The notes under the pieces: generated by a model
Database searches by the model: none
Told to the model about the DNA's origin: nothing
Seen by the model: only the letters and a program-made list of their open reading frames with translations
Source: Oscillatoria acuminata PCC 6304
Lineage (GTDB): Bacteria; Cyanobacteriota; Cyanobacteriia; Cyanobacteriales; Laspinemataceae
Direction: 5' to 3'
Assembly: GCF_000317105.1 (NCBI RefSeq)
Contig: NC_019693.1
Location: 372,001-436,000 of the forward strand
Length of the DNA stretch: 64,000 bases
Position numbers and translations under genes: made by a program
Shown: positions 53,269-61,907 of the stretch, in pieces
How the letters are laid out: every line of letters begins with the position of its first letter
Numbering within the stretch: the stretch's first letter is position 1

Positions 53269-54555
53269 CTAACTGACGTTAGGATACCCTTCATTATCCC
53301 GAATGTCTAGATCAATTTCTGTGGCAGCCCGTTCTAAGGCTTGTTGCACTTCCAAACCATTGCGAATGTTATTAAAGGCTTCTTGAAAGGCTGAAGTAAT
53401 CACTGGATAACCGGGAGTTTGGGGACGGGGAACGGTCTTGTTATTCAACAATTGGGATGAGAATAAGCGCAACGGTCCGCCTTCGCGGTATAAAGGAGAT
53501 TGGGCGATCGCACTTTGGGTGGCGGGGACGGCCCCATTCGCATTGGACATAGCCAGCACTTCATCCTGCTGTAACAGGAACTCTAAAAATGCCATTGCCG
53601 CTTGGGGATTTTGACTTCTTTCTGTGATTCCCCAATTCCAAGAACCCTGGGCGGTTTTTGAGCCATTGCCTAAATTCGGCAGCGGTAACACCACTAAATC
53701 ATCCCCAAAAGCCTCTGCATAACTCGGATAGACCCAATGTCCCACCCAAGAAAGCGCCACTCGTCCCGTGGTAAAGGCGGCGTCATCTACATTGGGATCA
53801 ACGTAGCCATTTTGCATCCAAGACTGCACCTGTTCCATTGCTGCCACGGATTCGGGACTATCCATGACCCCAGAAGCGGTTTGGTAATTTGTGCGATCAA
53901 TGGTTGCACCACCCGCAGAATATAACAACGGCATAAAGGCATAAGTAAACCACTCTCCGGAATAGTTCAGTTTGAGGTCGAGAACTTGCCCGTCTGGGTC
54001 ATTTTCCGCTAAGGTGGCTAATACGCGATTAAATTCCTCTGCGGTCCAAGCGTCGGCGTTGCCTTGCGGAATACGAATTCCAGCGGATTCTAGCACACTA
54101 CGTTGTCCGTAAATTCCCAGTCCGGAATCAAATGTTCCCACGGAATAGAGGCGATCGTTATAAGTTCCCTGGATGAGAATTGACGGCAGCAAATCCAGGC
54201 GAACTTCAGAAGAAATCAAGTCATCAATGGGTCGGAGGTTTTGCTGCCAGACATAATTATAGATAAATGGCCCATCAAATTCGAGTACATCAGGCAAATC
54301 CCGTGAGATGGCTGCCGCTTGGACTTGGGCATTATAGGAACCTTCCGGTAGAAATGTGAGCCTAACGGTGACCTCATCATGATCGGCATTAAATCGATTG
54401 ACTTGTTCTTGCAAGGTGATTCGTTCTGCATCTTGACCTGCGTGCGCCCAGACTTCCAGGGTTCCAGGGTCCCGGGCATTTCTGACACATCCAACTACGA
54501 TGCTCAGGAGGAATACGGTAAAAGCAAGCATTCGATATAAACGTTTAAATTTCAT
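53269..54555 (-). CDS. ABC transporter sugar-binding lipoprotein
   Basis: The 428-residue extracytoplasmic binding protein is the first gene of the operon. A signal peptide (FKRLYRMLAFTVFLLSIVVG) leads to a lipobox ending VVGC, so the mature protein is a membrane-anchored lipoprotein. TLEVWAHAGQDAERITLQEQVNRFN is typical of family 1 sugar-binding proteins. Three upstream in-frame starts exist (GTG 54612, ATG 54585, ATG 54582); the ATG at 54555 gives the most compact signal peptide and was chosen, but 54585 has a better ribosome-binding site (GGGA). The ligand is probably a di- or oligosaccharide or glucosylglycerol-type osmolyte, by analogy with cyanobacterial CUT1 systems. Confidence 0.92.
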   Translation of the reverse strand: MKFKRLYRMLAFTVFLLSIVVGCVRNARDPGTLEVWAHAGQDAERITLQEQVNRFNADHDEVTVRLTFLPEGSYNAQVQAAAISRDLPDVLEFDGPFIYNYVWQQNLRPIDDLISSEVRLDLLPSILIQGTYNDRLYSVGTFDSGLGIYGQRSVLESAGIRIPQGNADAWTAEEFNRVLATLAENDPDGQVLDLKLNYSGEWFTYAFMPLLYSAGGATIDRTNYQTASGVMDSPESVAAMEQVQSWMQNGYVDPNVDDAAFTTGRVALSWVGHWVYPSYAEAFGDDLVVLPLPNLGNGSKTAQGSWNWGITERSQNPQAAMAFLEFLLQQDEVLAMSNANGAVPATQSAIAQSPLYREGGPLRLFSSQLLNNKTVPRPQTPGYPVITSAFQEAFNNIRNGLEVQQALERAATEIDLDIRDNEGYPNVS

Positions 54556-54915
54556 GGCGGGTTGATTGTGATTCCCAAACATCATTGGTTCCCGTTCTAC
54601 CTCTATCTTCACTACAAATTGGATCTTTTTGTGGGTTTAGGGAAGAAAAAACAAATAATTTTAAGTTTCTTAACTAAACTTCATCAAAACTTGAATTTTT
54701 TTAAAGCAAGGTTTGGCTCACTTCCCGGTGAGACGCTTTCCTCTTCAATTCAGCAGGGGTGAGAGCGGACAGAGTGAGTCTGACCGGAGGCGATCGCCGA
54801 CTGCCTGGGTATCTCCTCGAAGTTCACACTCTTTTGCCTTCCCCGTTGTTATCCCGCTGCAAAAATGCCGGTTCAACGATTTTTGACCGGGGCTTCGGAT
54901 GGAGCCGTCTTAGGG
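54556..54915. other. upstream region of the sugar operon
   Basis: About 360 bases between the operon's first gene and the peptidoglycan-binding protein (both minus). It should hold the operon promoter. No hairpin or operator stood out; a 66-codon plus-strand frame (54562-54762) is not convincing. Confidence 0.4.
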
Positions 54916-55164
54916 TTAGGAACGGCTTTTTTTCAAGAAAAACCAAGTTTGGCGATCGACCTTTCCATCCATAATCACCGTCGCTTCAGGATATTGCAGA
55001 TTGATATCTCCTTGAAAATTTTTAACTGCCGCTTCGGTTTCCGGCCCAAATGTTCCATCAACTCCCGGCTTGCCTAAATCGTATCCCATATTTAATAAAA
55101 TCTGTTGAATCTCTTTAACTTCTTCTCCTTGACTGCCCCGTTCTAATATCCGTTGATCTAACAT
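54916..55164 (-). CDS. small peptidoglycan-binding domain protein
   Basis: This 82-residue protein consists of one PG_binding_1 domain: GSQGEEVKEIQQILLNMGYDLG, GVDGTFGPETEAAVKNFQ, then VIMDGKVDRQTWFFL. No signal peptide is visible (MLDQRILERGSQG), unusual for a wall-binding domain, so it may act in the cytoplasm, be exported by another route, or be a fragment of a larger gene. A good-quality GGAGGC-like sequence precedes the ATG. Confidence 0.88.
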   Translation of the reverse strand: MLDQRILERGSQGEEVKEIQQILLNMGYDLGKPGVDGTFGPETEAAVKNFQGDINLQYPEATVIMDGKVDRQTWFFLKKSRS

Positions 55165-55669
55165 GATTGTGCCTCCAACTTTTTCTAAAAATTTGATAAA
55201 ATTCCCCCAGGTTGTCCTTTGGGTATGATTGAGTACAAAACTCGGTACTCTACCGATTCAGAGCCAGTTTAGCCCCGTCTGTGGCGGGTCTCCCACTATC
55301 CCAGGATATATTTTGGCGATGAAATCCTTGGACGTCGCTACAGTCAGGGCAAGACAAACAAGGTTTCTACCCAAAGTTTTTACTGATTCGTCACCAATTA
55401 GGGCCATTAATCGGGCTTCTTGGGGTCTTTATCTAAACCGGAATGTCCGAAACCACGGGAAATCAGGGGTTTCCACCGGACTTCCAATGTTCGACCCTAG
55501 GGCGATCGCCCATCGGATTTCCTGGAGATCGATGGGAAATGACTTCCCGTTATGTATTAACATAGACTTAGCTGGTCCTCTCTCTTAATGAGTTAGGCCC
55601 TGGAAATTCCCGCGTCCGATGAACATCGAGCCAGGGTAAATAATCAGTAAAAATTATTAACAAACAACG
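55165..55669. other. intergenic region, no convincing gene
   Basis: About 500 bases between divergent genes. The plus-strand frame 55229-55588 has a Ser/Arg/Pro-rich, non-protein-like sequence and no ribosome-binding site. Nothing else was recognised. Confidence 0.45.
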
Positions 55670-56062
55670 ATGAATTTGCACGAAATTGAAACAGGGATTA
55701 CAACTTTAGTTATATCGGGAAATATCATTTTAACCAGTTTATGTCAACTTTTAGCAATATTAGTGATTGGCTTAGGGGTCACCCGAGCCTTAATAATTTT
55801 CGTCAAAGATGCTCTATTTAAACCTCATACAATGGAGGCATTTCAACGCAGCCGATTAGTGATGGGATATTCGTTTTCTTTGGGGTTAAGTTTCCTAATC
55901 GGAGCGACGATTTTAAAAACCATGATTTCCAGTCAGTGGGATGATATTGCCCGATTAGTTGCCATTATTGCGGTGAGAACGGTATTAAATTATTTATTAT
56001 TGCAGGCGATCGCCAAAGCTACCCCGGAAGTCGCCCCAGTCAATAGTCCGGCTCAAGCCTAA
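55670..56062 (+). CDS. DUF1622 membrane protein
   Basis: The 130-residue protein has three predicted transmembrane helices (about residues 13-48, 66-88 and 93-113). IILTSLCQLLAILVIGLGVTRALIIFV and RLVMGYSFSLGLSFLIGATILKT are the DUF1622 pattern. The family's function is unknown. It is probably single, with a HIP1 site in its 3' end (GCGATCGCC at about 56006). Confidence 0.9.
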   Translation: MNLHEIETGITTLVISGNIILTSLCQLLAILVIGLGVTRALIIFVKDALFKPHTMEAFQRSRLVMGYSFSLGLSFLIGATILKTMISSQWDDIARLVAIIAVRTVLNYLLLQAIAKATPEVAPVNSPAQA

Positions 56063-56145
56063 ACTGCCGTCCCTGGGGGCCTCACATTGGCCTGGGCGAT
56101 CGCCTGTTTTTTGAACAAATTCTGAATCGCTGATGAGGGACTACG

Positions 56146-56322
56146 ATGAAAGAGCTACCCGATGAAAAAACCCTGCTTGAACTGTTGGAAATGACAAAAC
56201 TCGCCGAACAAAAGGCCCGAACAACCAGCGAACTGGCAACAGACATCGCCTTAAAATATCAAAACCGGATGCGGGAAATTCGAGAAGCCAGGAAAGGTGA
56301 AGTCAGTGGTATCCAGCAATAA
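56146..56322 (+). CDS. small helical protein (58 aa), function unknown
   Basis: This 58-residue product begins MKELPDEKTLLELLEMTKLAEQ and ends EARKGEVSGIQQ. It is highly charged and helical throughout (LATDIALKYQNRMREIRE). GAGGGACTACG lies just before the ATG, a clear ribosome-binding site. It follows the DUF1622 gene by 83 bases on the same strand and may be co-transcribed. No family was recognised. Confidence 0.6.
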   Translation: MKELPDEKTLLELLEMTKLAEQKARTTSELATDIALKYQNRMREIREARKGEVSGIQQ

Positions 56323-56330
56323 AGACAGGT

Positions 56331-56410
56331 GGCGATCGCCGCTTTACCGAGAAGGATTGCAGATGGCAGCAATTTAAGGAGGCGATCGGCACTTCACCGC
56401 GAAGGATTGC
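56331..56410. repeat. 30-bp direct repeat, period 50
   Basis: 56331-56360 and 56381-56410 match at 26 of 30 positions; both carry GGCGATCG at the left end and GAAGGATTGC at the right. It includes HIP1-like sites. It sits between convergent transcripts, after the 58-aa gene. Confidence 0.75.
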
Positions 56411-56534
56411 TTGATTAACTCTTGCATCCTTCGCGGGACTCTCACTGCTCAATAGAATTTGTTAGCCCAGCAAAAAACACAGCGCCACTATATTGTCAAA
56501 GTAAAAGATAGATTCTCCCTATGCAGTTTAATAC

Positions 56535-58100
56535 CTACGGAGAGATTCTTTGCCTAGCTTCAGCAAGTCTAGCTTCAGCTTGCTTCATAACTTCAGACAT
56601 ATTTACCAGCATTTCTCCTTGAGACTTTTCTAAAATTTTTGTTGAAAGTTCAATTTTCGTACCCGATGTATTTAATCTGATAATAACTGCTTTTAGAGGT
56701 TGATCTATTTTAAAAATATTATCGATAGAATTTACATAGTCACTGCTGATTTCACCTATATACAAAAATCCCTTTAACCCATTAAACTCAAGAAATACTC
56801 CATGATTTTCTATTCTAGTTATTTTGCCTTCCACAAGCTGTCCAACTTGTAAAGAGGAGGATTTAAGCATTGTTTCGGAAAAAGTTAATTTATTATTTAC
56901 TTTTTCTATCTCTAAAATTAAAACATCTAATGATTGACCAACAAGGTCATGGTATTTAGGGTGGGGTTGTACAAGATGGCTTTTAGGTATAAAGCCTGAA
57001 ATAGGTATAAAGCCAGGAGTATTTAATACTTTAACAAGGATACCACCCTTATTTACACTTATTATCTGTACCTCAATTATTTCATTTTTGTCATACTTTT
57101 CTTGTAATATTTTCCACGGTTTGAATAGTTTCTGTGGCGGTACTGCTGCTAGTACTGCTGCTGGTGTTTGCACTGGCACTGGTGTTTGCACTGGTGCTGA
57201 TTTTGTTACTGGTATTGGTGCTGGTTTTGTTACTGGTATTGGTGCTGGTTTTGTTACTGGTATTAGTGCCGGGTCTGGTATTGGTTCATTATACTGAGAG
57301 AGTACCTTTAATACTTGCGTTGCTGTCCAACGCTGTTGCGGGTCTTTAATCAAACACCCGCGCACAATTTCATCAAAAGGTGCAGGCAGATTTTGAGCTA
57401 ATTTAATCCCATCAGCTTTAGTAATTTCTGTCTGTAAAACTTGCTCTGTCTGCGTATTGAATGGCAAATTTCCGGTTATCATTTCTATAATCATTACACC
57501 TAAAGACCATAAATCCCAAGGTAATGAAATAATTCCGTCGTAAGACTCAGGTGGAGCATATTCTCTAGTACCCATTGCACGGGTAAGACGAACTCCTTGG
57601 GAATTTGTCTCCTTCGCTATACCAAAATCGCCGATTTTCCACTCTTCGCCCATTCGCATTACATTTCCGGGCTTCAAATCTCGATGTACAATAGGAGGAA
57701 CCTGACCATGCATATACTTCAGTGCTGAGGCTAGACTTTTGACTATCTCTAACACTTCTGTTTTTGATAAAGGAGAATTTGGGCTTAAGCGATCGTGTAA
57801 CGTTCCGTTTGCCAGATCCATCACCAGATACAAAAACTGGTCATTGTTTATTGTCCATTCACCTACATCTAAAGCCTGTAATATGTTAGGGTGACTTAGC
57901 CGAGTGGCAGCATCTAGTTCCTGAAAACCCCGATCAAAGTTTTCTGTATCAGTGTATCGAAGTTTTACAGCATATTTTTTTGTTAATATCTGGTCTCTTA
58001 TAATCTTGTTTGCCCGAAAAACGCATCCTTCTCCTCCTACACCTAATATTTCTTCTAGCCTATAGTTGTCAACTTTCTGTCCTCTTAGAAATCCCCACAT
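56535..58100 (-). CDS. Ser/Thr protein kinase fused to two S1 RNA-binding domains (third gene of VWA-PP2C-kinase operon)
   Basis: The 521-residue kinase has its catalytic domain at about residues 13-270: GVGGEG glycine loop (20-25), catalytic K46 in AVKL, HRDLKPGNV (139-147), DFG (158-160) and APPE (182-185), all intact. A Pro/Val/Thr repeat linker follows (about 272-320; PAPIPVTK repeated). Then come two S1-type OB domains at about 338-408 (GGILVKV, GFIPISGFIPKS) and 418-488 (VGQLVEGKITRIENHGVFLEF, GFLYIGEI). The C-terminal tail is helical. S1 domains bind RNA, and their fusion to a Hanks kinase is unusual, suggesting phosphorylation of ribosome- or mRNA-associated targets. Its ATG overlaps the phosphatase stop by one base, so the two are made together. 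Confidence 0.92.
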   Translation of the reverse strand: MWGFLRGQKVDNYRLEEILGVGGEGCVFRANKIIRDQILTKKYAVKLRYTDTENFDRGFQELDAATRLSHPNILQALDVGEWTINNDQFLYLVMDLANGTLHDRLSPNSPLSKTEVLEIVKSLASALKYMHGQVPPIVHRDLKPGNVMRMGEEWKIGDFGIAKETNSQGVRLTRAMGTREYAPPESYDGIISLPWDLWSLGVMIIEMITGNLPFNTQTEQVLQTEITKADGIKLAQNLPAPFDEIVRGCLIKDPQQRWTATQVLKVLSQYNEPIPDPALIPVTKPAPIPVTKPAPIPVTKSAPVQTPVPVQTPAAVLAAVPPQKLFKPWKILQEKYDKNEIIEVQIISVNKGGILVKVLNTPGFIPISGFIPKSHLVQPHPKYHDLVGQSLDVLILEIEKVNNKLTFSETMLKSSSLQVGQLVEGKITRIENHGVFLEFNGLKGFLYIGEISSDYVNSIDNIFKIDQPLKAVIIRLNTSGTKIELSTKILEKSQGEMLVNMSEVMKQAEARLAEARQRISP

Positions 58101-58906
58101 CAGCTATCTTCCTCCTGAACTAAAATAGCAACCATACTAATGTTATCTTTGCCTCCTTGTTTCAATGCATAATCTACACAATCTTGGGTTAACTGTGCTG
58201 GAGATTTATTATGGATTTTAACGAAATCTAGCAACTGCAAATCACTCACTTCTCCATGTAAGCCGTCACTGCATAAAACTAACACATCCCCAGGATGCAA
58301 TTCTCGAAGAACGGGAGAGTTAGGATCATTCCATTTAGGGTCAACTGATAATCTAGCATTTTCCCCACCGCCTAAACAGGACATGACAACAGAACGCATA
58401 GGGTGATTAACCGCTTCTTCTGGAGTAATTTCGCCTAGTTTCAAAAGGACGCTGATGGGTGTATGGTCAGAGGTGACATAAGGGGAAGCATCACCACTAA
58501 AATGATAGAAACGACAGTCTCCAGCGTACAGATGTAAACATTCACTCTGTGTAATAATAGCGGCCACAACTGTCGCCCCCATTTTCATCAAGCCAAAGTC
58601 TTGCGATGCTTGCTCTCGAATTGCTTGGTCAGCAGCATGAAAACCCTGCAAGAGGAAATTATAGCGATCTTCTGGTGTTGCAGGTAAAGGCTGCTTTAAT
58701 AGTTCTTTGAAAGTATCAATGGCAATTTTAGCCGCCTCTTTCCCTCCTCGTTGTCCCCCCATTCCATCAGCAACAACGGCTAAAAGCGCTGATTTATCGG
58801 GCCAAGGCTTGACAAACTTAGCGTCTTCGTTAACTTTTCGTACTTGGCCCTTGTTGGTTTTTTGATCATAAACCAACCTTAGCTGGCTCAGTTGCTTATC
58901 TGACAT
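58100..58906 (-). CDS. PP2C-type Ser/Thr protein phosphatase (second gene of VWA-PP2C-kinase operon)
   Basis: This 268-residue PPM phosphatase should reverse the phosphorylation made by its neighbour. Metal-binding and catalytic motifs are in place: GQVRKVNEDA (NED), VVADGMGG (D47), the ATVVAAI strand, LCSDGLHGEVSD and GGKDNISMVAIL. No transmembrane or sensor domain was found. The gene begins 21 bases after the VWA gene and overlaps the kinase start by one base, forming a tight three-gene unit. Family function predicts an on/off balance of a shared target. Confidence 0.93.
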   Translation of the reverse strand: MSDKQLSQLRLVYDQKTNKGQVRKVNEDAKFVKPWPDKSALLAVVADGMGGQRGGKEAAKIAIDTFKELLKQPLPATPEDRYNFLLQGFHAADQAIREQASQDFGLMKMGATVVAAIITQSECLHLYAGDCRFYHFSGDASPYVTSDHTPISVLLKLGEITPEEAVNHPMRSVVMSCLGGGENARLSVDPKWNDPNSPVLRELHPGDVLVLCSDGLHGEVSDLQLLDFVKIHNKSPAQLTQDCVDYALKQGGKDNISMVAILVQEEDS

Positions 58907-58927
58907 CTTTAATTACTATGTCCGCTA

Positions 58928-60145
58928 TTACGATTTTTGGACGCTTTCCCAAGCTCTCGTCTTGCGACCTTCATCCACTTTACCAGTTTTTTCCAGGTCG
59001 GTTTTTAATTGAGCAACTTGTTCCGCGAGTTCGCTTAATCCATCTTGTAACGTATCTATTTCTAGTCGATCCAATAACTGCCTCGTCCGTTTGGGATCGT
59101 TTTCTCGAATCAAGCTGTTCATATTCTCCTTAATTTCCCAAAGCTTGCGGTTGTTGTCTACATCATTGTTAAGCTGTTCCGCTTCTGTGGCCGATTTAGT
59201 GTAAAGAATAGAGGCTTTTCCACTGACCTTAGATAAATTGGTGGCGGTTAACTCAACTTTCAGCAACTCACGGCTACCTAAAGGTTCCCCAACACCTAAT
59301 TTGGGGATTTCCACTTTGACCAGTATATCCGTAGGGGTATCGGTCCGAATCACGCCAATATTCAGCTTTCCCTTAGCTGTTTCTTCTAATGGCAAGTAAT
59401 CAGGTCTGAATCGACAGAAGGCTTTGAGGGTAACTTCAGATTTGGGTGTAAACTGAATTTGGGCATCCTCAATAGCGATCGCTTGGCTTGCGGTTAGCCT
59501 TTCTCTTAACTTAGGCTGGAGTTCTGATGGAGTTTCGGCATAGATAAACTCTCCTTGTCCCCGATTGCCCAAATCAATCAGAAAGACGTTATTAAAGTTA
59601 CTCGCATTTCCCAACCCGACCGGATAAATTAAAATCCCTGATTTGCTCAGTTCAGCAGCTTTATCAAGCAAGGCAGTCACATCACTGAGAATAGCTCCTT
59701 GAGAAGTTGTGGCGTGACCATCAGTAATCAAAATCCCTACACGAACAACGCCTTTTTCTTCTGGTAAAGTCTTCTGAATCCACTCTAATGCCATATCTGT
59801 ACGAGTGACGCCAGACGCTTGCAGCTTAGTGATGGCTGTATTTGCAGCATCTAAGGCTTCTGAACCACCGGCCAGAGATTTGAGCAGAGGCTGTATTTGA
59901 GTGGAGAAACTAGCCAACTCTAGGCGATCTATCTTGCGTAATTGAGCCACAACAGAACGGCAGGTTTCTTTGGCTGCTGTTAGTTTTTCCCCTTGCATGG
60001 AACTGCTAGTATCTAAGGCGATCGCCATCCTTAAGGGCAATCCTACTGTATTCGATTGGGGACGAATTTGTACCCTTAATACATGATCAGTCGATTGATT
60101 CCAAGTTTTGGCTGGTTTATTCCAGGCTAGTTCTAAATTCAACAT
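58928..60145 (-). CDS. von Willebrand factor A (VWA) domain protein (first gene of VWA-PP2C-kinase operon)
   Basis: The 405-residue protein has a VWA domain (about residues 36-225) with an intact MIDAS metal site: DTSSSM (D45, S47, S49), VTRTDMALEW and ILITDGHATT. A roughly 100-residue beta domain (about 225-335) and a helical C terminus (about 340-405) follow. MIDAS-type VWA proteins hold protein complexes together through a metal-bridged acidic residue. Its tight linkage with PP2C and kinase genes matches the TerY-type triad, in which a VWA protein scaffolds a phosphorylation switch. No tellurite-resistance or ter gene is visible in the window. Confidence 0.92.
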   Translation of the reverse strand: MLNLELAWNKPAKTWNQSTDHVLRVQIRPQSNTVGLPLRMAIALDTSSSMQGEKLTAAKETCRSVVAQLRKIDRLELASFSTQIQPLLKSLAGGSEALDAANTAITKLQASGVTRTDMALEWIQKTLPEEKGVVRVGILITDGHATTSQGAILSDVTALLDKAAELSKSGILIYPVGLGNASNFNNVFLIDLGNRGQGEFIYAETPSELQPKLRERLTASQAIAIEDAQIQFTPKSEVTLKAFCRFRPDYLPLEETAKGKLNIGVIRTDTPTDILVKVEIPKLGVGEPLGSRELLKVELTATNLSKVSGKASILYTKSATEAEQLNNDVDNNRKLWEIKENMNSLIRENDPKRTRQLLDRLEIDTLQDGLSELAEQVAQLKTDLEKTGKVDEGRKTRAWESVQKS

Positions 60146-60228
60146 AATTTAAGTTTCCTTTAGGTCTGATCAAGTATTTTACTGGAGCCATTTATGGTGG
60201 TTCACACAGTTATTCACGTATGTTTTTT

Positions 60229-60282
60229 GGAGTGCGAGCATCTTGCTCGCTATTGTTTGAGCGATCAAGATGCTCGCACTCC
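60229..60282. repeat. dispersed inverted repeat (GGAGTGCGAGCATCTTG type)
   Basis: The 22-base arms 60229-60250 and 60261-60282 are complementary at 21 positions with a 10-base loop. It lies between the 72-aa gene and the VWA operon. The phrase CTCATGAGTCCAGGAACTGCT nearby (60298-60318) is a variant of that at 5931. Confidence 0.8.
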
Positions 60283-60439
60283 TTAGAATCTCTTCACCTC
60301 ATGAGTCCAGGAACTGCTATATATCGATTATGAAACCCCTCGGTGAGTTGTTGGATCCCAAGCTATCAAAAAGGGTATTTCATTCGTCAGATATAACTGG
60401 ACTCTGCTTAAAAAGCTAAAGGCAATTTATCCTGCTATA

Positions 60440-60658
60440 TTACTGATGACTGCCTCCACAATTCTTTACCAGTGATTGAATGCTACCCACAAATTCTGGT
60501 GGCACGTTGATTATTTCCAAAATAAATTGATTTCTTTGGTCATCTACAGGAATATTTTTATCCCGATACTTAGAATTAGAAAGAGTAGATTCCAAGCTAT
60601 CCACAAACATTTTTAATGAAGCGGTATCTGGAAAATTAGCTGATATGTTCATGTTCAT
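60440..60658 (-). CDS. small conserved-looking protein (72 aa), unknown function
   Basis: The 72-residue protein starts MNMNISANFPDTASLKMFVDS and has a beta-alpha-beta-like pattern (FILEIINVPPEFVGSIQSLV). AAGGA lies just before the ATG, so it looks real. It is about 300 bases upstream of the VWA gene on the same strand, but a palindromic repeat separates them, so membership in that operon is uncertain. No family was recognised. Confidence 0.6.
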   Translation of the reverse strand: MNMNISANFPDTASLKMFVDSLESTLSNSKYRDKNIPVDDQRNQFILEIINVPPEFVGSIQSLVKNCGGSHQ

Positions 60659-60884
60659 GTATCCTTATAGTTTGAAGGTAGCGAGTCTAAATGAATTGGT
60701 CATTAAGAAATCGAACAAGATGTCAAGCCAATATGCATAGCGAAACCGATCGCCAATGACAAGCGCGCGCTTTACACAGTACCCAGGTTACAAGCCTTAG
60801 AGCTTTGTTAAATTCCTGTAATGCTCACTATTCCTGGATGTTGGCTACGGGAGTTGAAAATTTTCATCTCGTTGGTGACGGGGT

Positions 60885-61136
60885 TTAATCTAAGCCAATT
60901 AGCCTCGGATCGGGAATCCCCCAAATTTCTTCTGCTGCCTCTATGGCATTATTATATGTGGGATTTTCGCAATAGGCATCATAAGCTTCGCCTGGGGGAT
61001 AGGGTAGCAAGTCTTCTTCTTCATCTTCATAGAGATCGTAATACGCTTGGTCTTTCTCAACCTCTTGCGCTATATTTTCCGGCGATCGGGGTTGATGGCT
61101 GTGATTATTCCCTTGGTTTGGGTTGTTTGTATTCAT
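60885..61136 (-). CDS. acidic hypothetical protein (83 aa)
   Basis: The product from the ATG at 61136 starts MNTNNPNQGNNHSHQPRSPE and is Asp/Glu-rich with a run of acidic residues (YEDEEEDLL). A longer start at 61208 is open, but GAAGGA before 61136 supports the shorter one. Tyr/Pro-rich C terminus (AYDAYCENPTYNN) and WGIPDPRLIGLD end. No family or function was recognised. Confidence 0.5.
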   Translation of the reverse strand: MNTNNPNQGNNHSHQPRSPENIAQEVEKDQAYYDLYEDEEEDLLPYPPGEAYDAYCENPTYNNAIEAAEEIWGIPDPRLIGLD

Positions 61137-61907
61137 TGCAGAAAATCCTTCGTCAGAAGACACACTTAATCTCTTGGCTATACCGGGGTTTAGGGGCGCG
61201 CAGTCCACATTTTTTGTGGATTCCCACCTCTGACAAGAATGATTAGCAGCCGATCGCCTATGTTAGCCGTGAACCCAGCTATAAAACGCTGGCATCCCAA
61301 TCAGCTTTCAAAAACCCGGCTCTTGGGAGTCCCTCTATTCTCTGTATTGCCTCCCAATTTTACTTAATTATTAGAAGTCAATCTAATTATTGAGTATTTG
61401 AGTGGAGTTTTCAACCTGTCTTTACAAAATTTATCATTTATTCCCGTGAACACCCATTTTTCTGATATCAGTCCTCAACTGTCCCCTCTGTCAGGGAGTG
61501 CGATCGCGAAACGACTTGATTGCACTCAGGAATGGGTGTTTGAAAATCTGAAACCCACTTAGGGGCTCTGGTACAAAACTGAGAAACCGGGTTTCTGTCA
61601 AAAATTGATGACAATCTGCCGCAATTTGGGTCAGAAATCCGGTTTCTGGACTTGTGAATTTCAGACTGTACCGGACTCCTAAGACAAAATGCAGCCCTTG
61701 GTTTTTTGGCTGGAGGATGTGCCGATCTGGTTTGTCAATCAACTGGGATTCAGACTGCTATATTCCAACCCGGGGTAGGTGAATAATTTGGTCACGATAT
61801 TCATCCTCCAATGACCCTTCGGCAATCAATATTAACTCTTCACTCTTGTTAAGTATTATTAAGATTTTGTCCGTCTAAAGCAATTTGCATAAACCGGATC
61901 GACATTT
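61137..61907. other. intergenic region with a dispersed repeat, no gene seen
   Basis: About 770 bases. At 61580-61650 a third copy of the AGAAACCGG...CCGGTTTCT repeat is present, with arms GAGAAACCGG and CCGGTTTCTGG. A 83-codon minus-strand frame (61491-61742) covers it and is spurious. Nothing else was found. Confidence 0.5.

Noticed and set aside
55229-55588. 119-codon frame between the peptidoglycan-binding and DUF1622 genes
   Set aside because: No ribosome-binding site, composition not protein-like.
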